Origin: Paradesertivirga sp966210515
Lineage (GTDB): Bacteria; Bacteroidota; Bacteroidia; Sphingobacteriales; Sphingobacteriaceae
Assembly: GCA_966210515.1 (NCBI GenBank)
Contig: CBIHLM010000008.1
Coordinates: 25,967 to 89,966, forward strand
Direction: 5' to 3'
DNA: 64,000 nt
In this document: piece by piece, positions 52,776 to 60,774 of the stretch
Layout: every line of letters begins with the position of its first letter
How positions within the stretch are numbered: position 1 is the stretch's first letter
Notes under the pieces: generated by a model
What the model was told of the DNA's origin: nothing
The model's input: only the letters and a program-made list of their open reading frames with translations
The model's database searches: none
Made by a program: the position numbers and the translations under genes

Positions 52776-53139
52776 TTATAGGGGATTTGTTTGTCTGAGC
52801 GGCGCAAAATTCGTAAAACCGCCTTTGGGCTTACTGAAAGTGCCTAAAACATATACCATTGGTTTAAAGGGGTACTAATTGCAGACAGCAACTCATTGCC
52901 ACCAACCGCCATCCAATGTTTATTATCCCCGCCTACACCCAAGGCAAATCCTCCGGAACCATATTGTTGAAACTGGTCGATAATTCTGACTTTTTCGGTT
53001 TGCTTTGCAGTTAAAAAGATAGTGCATCGACCGTTATCTTATTCTTTAGTAGCAAAAAAAGGAGTATAATCCATTTCAACACTGAAGTGTTTTGAAGGAT
53101 TTCTAAGCCTTTAGTAGCAGTTCCCGCAAACAAGACCAT
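52776..53139 (-). pseudogene. Decayed gene fragment with LamG-like sequence
   Basis: In minus-strand frames there is protein-like sequence broken by frameshifts and stops. The order is LFAGTATKGLEILQNTS, then FSVEMDYTPFFATKE with an in-frame TAA, then GFALGVGGDNKHWMAVGGNE and STPLNQWYMF with a TAG. In another frame GTFSKPKGGFTNFAPLRQ follows, up to a stop at 52776. The middle part looks like a LamG/concanavalin-type sandwich. It has no start or intact frame, so it is a remnant. The parent family was not identified. Confidence 0.55.
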
Positions 53140-53280
53140 TGTTAATAAAGAGACAAAACAGAGGATATTCTAATCCAATGAATTCTTTTAATAAATGCAC
53201 TTAATAAAAGTTTAAATTAAGTTAGTAAGTGGCTGGAATACTGTTTAAGGAAGTATATTCTTAGTAATTAAAAATCATCG

Positions 53281-53475
53281 TTAGTATTCTCTGATGGTGG
53301 CGTAAACCACGTAATACTGACCTTCAATATTAAACAAGGGACGAAGGAGATACTTTTTTCCACCATCAGACAATTGGAAAGTTATGCGATACACAAGATT
53401 CTGCAATATCTCTTGTCATGGTGCTACTCAAGCTTATTAATGTGTCTGCCGTGGTTGGTGTCCTCACCAACCACT
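53281..53475 (-). pseudogene. Decayed C-terminal gene fragment, family unknown
   Basis: Minus-strand frames read VRTPTTADTLISLSSTMTRDI and then, after a shift near 53400, LVYRITFQLSDGGKKYLLRP followed by LFNIEGQYYVVYATIREY, ending at a TAA at 53281. The composition is that of real secreted-protein sequence. No domain can be named. It lies just downstream of the GH31 gene and may come from the same lost gene as 52776-53139. Confidence 0.4.
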
Positions 53476-53501
53476 TATTTAGACATTGGAATAGCGAACT
53501 G

Positions 53502-56111
53502 CTATTTCAATTGAATGGCAGTTTTAGTACCATTATAACTGACTTGCTTTATGGTGCGGCCACTTTCGATACCGGTTCCGTTCGCCTCGCTTACCACTAC
53601 GATATTGAAAACGCGTTTACTTAAAGAACCCGGAAAATTCCCTTGTCTGTTCGATATGGTCAATGTCTGGCTTGTCTCGTTCCATACGAAAGGAATAACC
53701 GTATACTTACCTTTCTCGTAGTTGTAATTATCTCCCTCATCTTCATACAGATTGAATGCTGCATTAGCTCCTTTGTAAATACGGATTTCAACGGTGTCGG
53801 CAGGTAATTGATTCGAATACTGTACCGACTTACCTAGGGGAACTATAGAACCAGCCTTTACAAATAAGGGGCTTCTCTCCAGCGGTGCGGCAGCTTTAAC
53901 TGATTGGCCGCCTGCGTAACGTTTACCTGTCCAGAAATCGAACCATCCAGCAGATTTGGGCAGATACACATCCCATTCATTTAAGCCGGGTTGGGTAATC
54001 GGGGTAACAAGGAACGATTTACCAAACATGTGTTCAAATTGCTGATTGAGTGCCGTATTATCACCATTAAAATCCATCACCAATGGGCGCATCATGGTTG
54101 ATCCTTTTTGAGAAACCTGCCAGGCCTCGGAATAGATATAAGGCAGCAAACGGTAACGCAGGTTCATCGTTTTTCTCATATTGCTTTCCACCGTCTCACC
54201 GAATTTCCAGGGCTCTGTTTCAGTTTGAAAACCATGAAGGCGGAATATCGGGTTTAAAGCCCCCCATTGAAACCAGCGGGTTAATAGTTCCTGATACGCT
54301 GTATCTGTATATTGTCCCTTCGGTCGGAAAAATCCACCGATATCTGTAGTCCAATATGGGAATCCGGTAATTGTAAAGTTCAAACCAGCTACAATCTGCC
54401 TTCTGTAAGCGTCCCAATCGCTACCGATATCGCCAGACCAGTTGATTATGCCATAGCGATGTGAACCAGGAAAGGCCGAACGCGTTAAAATACAAACCCT
54501 TTTATCTGAAGTTACACCTCGTTGTCCTTCATATACAGCCTTACTAACAAATAAAGGATAGGTAAGACGATAGAAATCGCCCAAGCCCAGGTACGTCTTT
54601 TTACCATTTAATGCATCATTTTCCGGCTCTACAGCATCCATCCACCAGGAATCCACACCATGAGAAAAGAGGTTTTTATTCATCGTGTCCCAGTGTTTGA
54701 CGCGGGCTTTAGGATTTAACATATCAATCCATCTGCTATCGGGTATATATAGATTCTCAGCCACATATTCCTTCCCTATTGCCGAAGTCTTTAAAATATT
54801 CTCCCAAACTGAAATGCTAAAATGGGCATTCAGATCATGAAGATCTTTCATCAGTTTAGTCGGGTCCGGGTAATGGCTTTCATCAAATTTTGGAACGCCC
54901 CAACCATATTTACCCCAATATTGCCAATCTTGTACAATTACATCCATGGGAAGTTGCCTGTTTCGAAACTCTTTCACGGTTTCAACGAGATGTGCAGATG
55001 AGGTATAACGTTCACGGCATTGCCAGAACCCATAAGCCCACAAAGGAAGCATTGGAGCTTGACCTGAAAGTTTTCGGTACGTAGAAATTACCTTGTCGGC
55101 AGTGGGTCCGTAAAAAACAACGTAGTCAAGCATTTGGGAAGCAGGAGAACGGAAAGTGGTCAGGTTTTCAATTTTCTTCCAGGAGATTTGAGGTGCCTTA
55201 TCCGAATTAACGATTACCTGAACATGATGTGTTCCTGCTGCCAGATACTTTTTTGCACTTACTGAAGGAGGAAGCCACATGTTAGCCTGATCAATACATG
55301 GCTTACCATCTATAACTACAATATGACGGCTACCCATACCTCCAAGATCGAGCATAATAGAATATTCTCCGGCTTCTGCTACAGAAAAAGCACCCGTATA
55401 TGCCGACTGATTCTGTGCTACCTTTTTCGCCCCTGCATCAGTAGTTACCTCTATCATATCATTATTGCCGGATGATTTTTCCTGCTTGCTGAGGCTGATA
55501 AAATTATCCGCGGGATTGTAGTCTGTAAGGCCATACTGATGCCAAAGTAAACCGTACCCTTTATTGGAATATATAAAAGGGATGGAGATTTGTGTATTGA
55601 CCTGTATGAGGCGACGTGTAACTCCTTTTTGGTTATAATGCCCGTCCTGGAATTGCCCTAGCCCATAAATGTATTCATCGGCAGGTGATTCAAACTGCTG
55701 CTCGGCAGCGTAGCAAGGCTCACCGGATGTAGAACCCGGCATAAGTTTACGGGAACCTGCTTTTTCGGTAAGGAATATTTTACCGTTTTTATCGGAATAA
55801 ATCAGGTTAGCGGTCTTTTTATCAACCGTTACAATAACATCCTTTGTATTTATCTTAATAGCCGAAGGCGTTTCAGAAAACTGGTATTTGGTATCTGAAG
55901 GAGTGGAACTAAACACTATCTCTTCAAGCTGTTTACTTCCGTCTTTATAAAATTTTATCCTAAGCGCATTTTCTGTTAGCGGCTGAATACTTAGTGTGCC
56001 CTCCCTTAAATCAATATTCACCCGATCTCTTAACTTTTCAACTTTCTTTACGAATTGTCCGATGCAGAAAGCCGGAAGGGCCAATGCAATCAGAGAAAAA
56101 ACAATTTTCAT
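53502..56111 (-). CDS. Glycoside hydrolase family 31 (alpha-xylosidase/alpha-glucosidase-like)
   Basis: The 869-residue exported enzyme (signal to CIGQ, about residue 19) has the GH31 N-terminal sandwich (YIYGLGQFQDGHYNQKG). A PA14-like insert lies around residues 215-315 (GEYSIMLDLGGMGSRHIVVIDG, AAGTHHVQVIV). The TIM barrel has QDWQYWGKYGWGVPKFDESHYPDP and the nucleophile motif SWWMDAVEPE (Asp about residue 492). Further blocks are NWSGDIGSDWDAYRRQIVAGL and C-terminal sandwiches of DUF5110 type. A PA14 insert and the WWMDA-EPE form are features I associate with Bacteroidota alpha-xylosidases acting on xyloglucan side chains; the assignment is an inference. It is the last gene of the GH35-GH43-GH95-GH31 operon, about 260 bases after GH95, with several hairpins between. 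Confidence 0.88.
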   Translation of the reverse strand: MKIVFSLIALALPAFCIGQFVKKVEKLRDRVNIDLREGTLSIQPLTENALRIKFYKDGSKQLEEIVFSSTPSDTKYQFSETPSAIKINTKDVIVTVDKKTANLIYSDKNGKIFLTEKAGSRKLMPGSTSGEPCYAAEQQFESPADEYIYGLGQFQDGHYNQKGVTRRLIQVNTQISIPFIYSNKGYGLLWHQYGLTDYNPADNFISLSKQEKSSGNNDMIEVTTDAGAKKVAQNQSAYTGAFSVAEAGEYSIMLDLGGMGSRHIVVIDGKPCIDQANMWLPPSVSAKKYLAAGTHHVQVIVNSDKAPQISWKKIENLTTFRSPASQMLDYVVFYGPTADKVISTYRKLSGQAPMLPLWAYGFWQCRERYTSSAHLVETVKEFRNRQLPMDVIVQDWQYWGKYGWGVPKFDESHYPDPTKLMKDLHDLNAHFSISVWENILKTSAIGKEYVAENLYIPDSRWIDMLNPKARVKHWDTMNKNLFSHGVDSWWMDAVEPENDALNGKKTYLGLGDFYRLTYPLFVSKAVYEGQRGVTSDKRVCILTRSAFPGSHRYGIINWSGDIGSDWDAYRRQIVAGLNFTITGFPYWTTDIGGFFRPKGQYTDTAYQELLTRWFQWGALNPIFRLHGFQTETEPWKFGETVESNMRKTMNLRYRLLPYIYSEAWQVSQKGSTMMRPLVMDFNGDNTALNQQFEHMFGKSFLVTPITQPGLNEWDVYLPKSAGWFDFWTGKRYAGGQSVKAAAPLERSPLFVKAGSIVPLGKSVQYSNQLPADTVEIRIYKGANAAFNLYEDEGDNYNYEKGKYTVIPFVWNETSQTLTISNRQGNFPGSLSKRVFNIVVVSEANGTGIESGRTIKQVSYNGTKTAIQLK

Positions 56112-56160
56112 TTTATTCTTAATTATAGTTCTAAATCATCTATACACAAGGCTATTCGGA

Positions 56161-56334
56161 TATACAGGGAATTCTGTATACTCTTTTTAATCATACAAAT
56201 TTTGCCATGATCCCCCTGACAGGGGAACCGCTTTTAAAATATGATACGTGAAAAACATACGATCAATAACCGACAGACAGGGTTTGAAACCGCTGTCTGC
56301 GGCCTTCGCTGATAGGCGTTCCAAACGCTATCAG
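56161..56334 (-). other. Cluster of hairpins between GH95 and GH31
   Basis: Four inverted repeats lie in 175 bases. They are TATACAG/CTGTATA (56161-56180), CCCCT/AGGGG (56213-56225), AGACAG-GGTTT/AAACC-GCTGTCT (about 56274-56298) and CTGATAGGCGTT/AACGCTATCAG with a one-base bulge (56309-56334). None has a strong T-run. They may protect or separate the upstream mRNA, or be REP-like elements. Confidence 0.55.
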
Positions 56335-56371
56335 ACGATTTAAAGGCGATTTCCCTGGATCCCCTGATGGC

Positions 56372-58837
56372 TTACATGCTTACCAGTTGATATATTTTAC
56401 CTTTACTTGTTTTAAATGTAATCCTGTAGCCGTCCATTATCTTTTGAGAAACGGCATTAAGGCCTGTTACCTTAACTGGAATATTGGTGTAAATGATACA
56501 TTCTGCACCCTTTAGTGATTTTATAGAGGCGTTTTCCAATTGCTGATTTTTCCATTTCAAGTCTACCTGAAACCCGCCTCTTGCTTTAAGTCCCTTGATA
56601 CGACCTTCGGCCCAGGCTTTGGGTAACGCTGGTAATAAATGGATATAGTTCAAATGGCTTTGAATCAGCATTTCGGCCATTCCGGCAGTTCCTGCAAAGT
56701 TTCCATCAATCTGAAACGGAGGATGTGCATCAAAAAAGTTTGGATAAGTACCACCGGTTCCTCCATTGGTTTCCACATAGTTTAATAGCTGTTTTATCAG
56801 GAAATGAGCATGGTCGCCATCTTTAAGCCTGGCCCACCAGTTAATCTTCCAGCCTTTGCTCCACCCGGTTCCCGCATCTCCTCGTATCTCCAGGGACTTT
56901 TTAGCAGCAGTAAAAAAATCGGGTGTCAGTGACGATATCTCCCTACCCGGATGTAGGCCAAACAAATGTGAGGCATGGCGATGATGGATATCGGTCTCCT
57001 CAAAATCTTTATACCACTCGGTCAATTGTCCTTTACTTCCAATCTGCAGGGGATAAAGCTTAAGCCGTTTCGCGACTAATGTATCGCGAAAGGCTTTATC
57101 TGTTCCTAAAATTTCTGAAGCCTCTATCACATTATTAAACAGATCTCTGATAATAGACATGTCCATGGTTGTGGCAACTGATACCGACTGCTGACGGCCA
57201 TTTTTGTCTTTAAATTTATTTTCAGGAGACGTGGAAGGTGCTGTAACTAAATAGCCATTCTTATCTTCAATTAGCCAATCGAGGGTGAATAAAGCCGCGC
57301 TTTTCATTATCGGATATGCTTTTTTTACCAGGAAGGTCTTATCTCCGGAAAATCGGTAGTGCTCGTAAAGATGTTGTGCAAGCCAGTTTCCCCCCATCCA
57401 CCAATTAGCCCAAACCGGATCGCCATTTCCCCTGTCGCCTACAGGATCACTTAATGCCCACAGGTCGGAGTTATGGTGTGCGACCCAACCTCTGGCATTA
57501 TAAAATTCGCGGGCTGTAACAGTACCAGTTTTGGCTAAATTCGGTATCCAATCTAAAAGTGGCTGGTGCATTTCAGAAAGATTGGTGACTTCTGCCGGCC
57601 AGTAATTCATCTGAGTATTGATGTTAATTGTGTAATTGGAACTCCATGGAGCACGAAGCTCTTTGTTCCAAATACCTTGCAGGTTAGCCGGCGGGCCACC
57701 AGGACGTGAAGATGAAATGAGCAAATACCGACCGTATTGAAAGTATAAAGTTTCCAGGGCCGGGTCATAAGCTCCTTTAGAATAAGCTTCCAATCGGGTG
57801 CTCGAAGGCAATAATGTATTAGGATTAGCGCTTGTTGTATCTTTTACGGCAAATTCAACCCTGCCGAAATAGGTATTAAAGTCAGCAACATGTTTTTTAT
57901 ATAGCTGATTATAGTCCTTTTTAACAGCTTTTGCAATAAGATCTGAAACTATCCGGGTCTCATCTTTTCCGTCTTTATCCGGACACTTATCAAAGCCGTT
58001 AAAGCTGGTAGCGGCAGCCACGTACAATACCACCTCGCTTGCTTTCTCTACATGGATTCCTGAATTTGCACTGGCGCTTATTAAGCCGTCTTTACTTATT
58101 GCTCTAATACGATATTGATAGCGCATTCCGTTGCAACCAGCAGTATCTTCATAGGTAATGGCATCTCTTTCTTTAGGATTATAATAACTGGGGTTTACGT
58201 TTGCCGGGGCCTTGCCTTTTAAAATCAGCTCGTTACTGCCGTTAACAGAAAGAGTATTCTTTAGCAGACTTTTTGCTGAAATATCTAAATTAAGGGCTCC
58301 CTTTTTGTTAGCGGAGATACGCACCAGCATGACATTATCTGGGGCAGAAGTAAATATCTCCCGTGTGTATTGAACACCATTTACTGTAAAACGAGTGGTG
58401 GCAACTGCCTCATTAAGATTTAAATCGCGGTAATAGGAGTCAGGTTTTGAGCCATTAAAGTTCTGCTTAATTAAAATATCGCCTAAAGGCAAATAAGATT
58501 GCGAAAAAAAGCCCTGCATTTTTCTGGTGAGCTGATTGGCTTTTGTATAATCTTCGTCTTCCAACAGGGCTTTTCTTATCTGAGGCAAATAGATTTTAGC
58601 TTCAGGATTAACGTTTGTCCTAACAGGGCCACCACTCCATAAAGTACTTTCGTTTAACTGAATAAGCTCTTCTTCAATGCCACCAAACACCATTGCACCG
58701 ATTCTGCCATTACCAAGGGGCAATGCTTCTACCCATTTTTCAGCGGGCTTGTTATACCATAATTTAAGCGTTGGATTTTCTTGCGAAAAAGCGCCTATTG
58801 AACAAAAAAACAATAAAGCAAATAAAATGGCTTTCAT
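56372..58837 (-). CDS. Glycoside hydrolase family 95 (alpha-L-fucosidase or alpha-L-galactosidase)
   Basis: The 821-residue exported enzyme (signal to AFSQ, about residue 19) has typical GH95 layout. The N-terminal super-sandwich reads WVEALPLGNGRIGAMVFGGIEEE and LNESTLWSGGP; an (alpha/alpha)6 barrel and C-terminal sandwich follow. Catalytic features of the inverting 1,2-alpha-L-fucosidase family are present: the Asn pair in TININTQMNYWPAE, the acid in TSPENKF (Glu about residue 539), and DAHPPFQIDGNFAGTAGMAEM with the conserved Asp. GH95 enzymes cut Fuc-alpha-1,2-Gal in xyloglucan and other glycans, or alpha-L-galactose. Here it is cotranscribed with a GH35 beta-galactosidase, which fits Fuc-Gal side chains. 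Confidence 0.92.
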   Translation of the reverse strand: MKAILFALLFFCSIGAFSQENPTLKLWYNKPAEKWVEALPLGNGRIGAMVFGGIEEELIQLNESTLWSGGPVRTNVNPEAKIYLPQIRKALLEDEDYTKANQLTRKMQGFFSQSYLPLGDILIKQNFNGSKPDSYYRDLNLNEAVATTRFTVNGVQYTREIFTSAPDNVMLVRISANKKGALNLDISAKSLLKNTLSVNGSNELILKGKAPANVNPSYYNPKERDAITYEDTAGCNGMRYQYRIRAISKDGLISASANSGIHVEKASEVVLYVAAATSFNGFDKCPDKDGKDETRIVSDLIAKAVKKDYNQLYKKHVADFNTYFGRVEFAVKDTTSANPNTLLPSSTRLEAYSKGAYDPALETLYFQYGRYLLISSSRPGGPPANLQGIWNKELRAPWSSNYTININTQMNYWPAEVTNLSEMHQPLLDWIPNLAKTGTVTAREFYNARGWVAHHNSDLWALSDPVGDRGNGDPVWANWWMGGNWLAQHLYEHYRFSGDKTFLVKKAYPIMKSAALFTLDWLIEDKNGYLVTAPSTSPENKFKDKNGRQQSVSVATTMDMSIIRDLFNNVIEASEILGTDKAFRDTLVAKRLKLYPLQIGSKGQLTEWYKDFEETDIHHRHASHLFGLHPGREISSLTPDFFTAAKKSLEIRGDAGTGWSKGWKINWWARLKDGDHAHFLIKQLLNYVETNGGTGGTYPNFFDAHPPFQIDGNFAGTAGMAEMLIQSHLNYIHLLPALPKAWAEGRIKGLKARGGFQVDLKWKNQQLENASIKSLKGAECIIYTNIPVKVTGLNAVSQKIMDGYRITFKTSKGKIYQLVSM

Positions 58838-59017
58838 AATTATACTGTAAGAAGTTTATAACAGAAAAACAGCACAGCAACAATTTGTGAGCTGCAATTC
58901 ATTTTCACAAGATATTTAACTAAACCAATCACACGGCACCAATCTCCTGGAAATTAAAAAAAGAAACATTATCACAAAGAAGTGATTTTCTAAATGTACT
59001 CAGCATTATTTGCAAAT

Positions 59018-60655
59018 CTATTTCTTTGTTTTTCCCGGTCCTGAGAAGGTATAGTTAAAAAAGTCGACATCGATATATCCTTTTTCCTGTTTGTTATTGT
59101 AAGAATATATTCCCAAACGGTCGCCTCTGTATGCTTGCCACACCAGCTTGTACGCAGGGCCAAAATCCTTGAAATTCTTACCATCTGTACTGTACGAATA
59201 CTGGCTAACGCCATCAAATCCCCAGACTGACCGCAGCCAGAGAACATTCTGATTTATTGGGTTGCCCTCTGTTATCTGCCCTTTTAAATTATATTCCAAT
59301 CGTTTTATATTTCCATCACATCGTACCCCTATGGCAGAATACATTGGATGCCCGAAATGAGTGAAACCAGCCTTTTGTCCGTCTGCCATTCCGCTTAAAT
59401 CCAGTTTAACGATTACTTCGTTTGTCTTAGTAGACATAGAACGCTGGGTAAGGATATTGCCCACCTTTGTTAGGTTATCATTTTTTTGAAGCGAACTGAA
59501 CGCATGAAGCCTGAGCCAGCCCTTTCTTTCCTTCAAAGACCACTTATCCCCTCTGGGGTGGTAGTTCCACTCCCACTGCTCGTTCAGGCGATTTTTTGAA
59601 AATTCATCACTTGTTTGGGGAGTAACAATTTTTGTTCCGCTAACCGGCTTCTTAGCTTCCCAAAGCATCGTTCCAATTCCGTCCTCTTCCACTTTTCCCA
59701 AAATAGGCCATCCATCCACCCAGTTCACAGGGATCAAACTCATGATCCTGCCGAACCAGTCGCCATCTCCATGATGGGTAAGAAAATACCAGTCGCCCTT
59801 GGGAGTTTGTACAATACCTCCCTGGTTAGGCGATTTCATATCAGTTTGCGCATGGCTCAACTGCTTAACTTCCGTATAAGGGCCCCAGATATTCTTTGAG
59901 CGCTCCATCATTACAGTCCGGGCACCTGCCCTCACTTCGCTGAAAAAATGATAGTAGGTTCCATTGATCTTGTAAAGCTTGTTGGCTTCACTTCCCTTCG
60001 ATTGATAAATTACCTTATCAGTTTCCTTGATGATATCTTTACCATCAGCAGTAAGTTTAAAGAGATGTATTTTATAGCCATCCCTGAAATTTGTGCCAAT
60101 AAAATATCCCTGGCCGTCATCATCCCAGAAAGGACAGCAGTCATCCCAACCTGCTTGATCCATGATTTTATGTAACGGTTCCCATGGCCCCTCTATATTT
60201 TTAGCTGTTGTCATAAAGTATCCCTCCTGAGGCGTTCCGAAATAAATCCAGAATTTACCCTGATGATAGCGTATGGCTCCAGCCCAGATACCTGTACCGT
60301 AGCGGTTCATTTTATCCCAGTTCATTTGAGGAGATATTTGTGTAACATCTGGCACCGCATGGCTTTTTATGGTCCAGCTCACCAGATCCTTTGAATGAAG
60401 GATAATCATTCCCGGAGAATATTGAAAAGTAGAAGATATGGCATAATAATCGTCTCCTACACGAATACAATCCAGATCGCTATAATCTGCGGGCAGTACG
60501 GGATTCCGATAGATGCCATTATTCTGATCTCCCCAGGTGTCCCAGGTATTCCATTGTGGATTTTGATTTTCCTGTCCTCTTAATGAGGTAAGAGTAGTTG
60601 TCAGGATGATTATCAGAAGAAATTGCTTAAGCATGAGTGAAGATACTTTAGTCAT
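59018..60655 (-). CDS. Glycoside hydrolase family 43 with C-terminal beta-sandwich
   Basis: The 545-residue exported enzyme is a GH43 propeller with a C-terminal sandwich (GH43_C2 type, about residues 335-545). The active-site region is RNPVLPADYSDLDCIRVGDDYYAISS, with the presumed general base Asp at about residue 60; the usual DPD reads DLD. GWDDCCPFWDDDGQGYFIG carries the second Asp, and SKGSEANKLYKINGTYYHF carries the acid Glu, where many relatives have EGPHLYK. The layout resembles GH43 subfamily 12-type arabinofuranosidases or xylosidases; the subfamily is not certain. The ATG at 60634 (MLKQFLLIIILTTTLTSLRG) would give a better signal peptide than the one at 60655. It lies between GH35 and GH95 in one operon. 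Confidence 0.88.
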   Translation of the reverse strand: MTKVSSLMLKQFLLIIILTTTLTSLRGQENQNPQWNTWDTWGDQNNGIYRNPVLPADYSDLDCIRVGDDYYAISSTFQYSPGMIILHSKDLVSWTIKSHAVPDVTQISPQMNWDKMNRYGTGIWAGAIRYHQGKFWIYFGTPQEGYFMTTAKNIEGPWEPLHKIMDQAGWDDCCPFWDDDGQGYFIGTNFRDGYKIHLFKLTADGKDIIKETDKVIYQSKGSEANKLYKINGTYYHFFSEVRAGARTVMMERSKNIWGPYTEVKQLSHAQTDMKSPNQGGIVQTPKGDWYFLTHHGDGDWFGRIMSLIPVNWVDGWPILGKVEEDGIGTMLWEAKKPVSGTKIVTPQTSDEFSKNRLNEQWEWNYHPRGDKWSLKERKGWLRLHAFSSLQKNDNLTKVGNILTQRSMSTKTNEVIVKLDLSGMADGQKAGFTHFGHPMYSAIGVRCDGNIKRLEYNLKGQITEGNPINQNVLWLRSVWGFDGVSQYSYSTDGKNFKDFGPAYKLVWQAYRGDRLGIYSYNNKQEKGYIDVDFFNYTFSGPGKTKK

Positions 60656-60733
60656 TATTCAGGTGTTGCTTATCTAATTGTATGTAAACAAGCTTGTCTC
60701 TGTCCGCCAAAATTGTCGTTTATAATTAAGTGC

Positions 60734-60762
60734 GGCTGCCCGGATACCACTTCGGGGCAGCC
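60734..60762 (-). other. Intercistronic hairpin between GH35 and GH43
   Basis: A perfect 8-bp stem GGCTGCCC/GGGCAGCC with a 13-base loop is GC-rich in an AT-rich background. There is no T-run after it. It may stabilise the upstream GH35 message. Confidence 0.5.
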
Positions 60763-60774
60763 AAAATAATTTGT

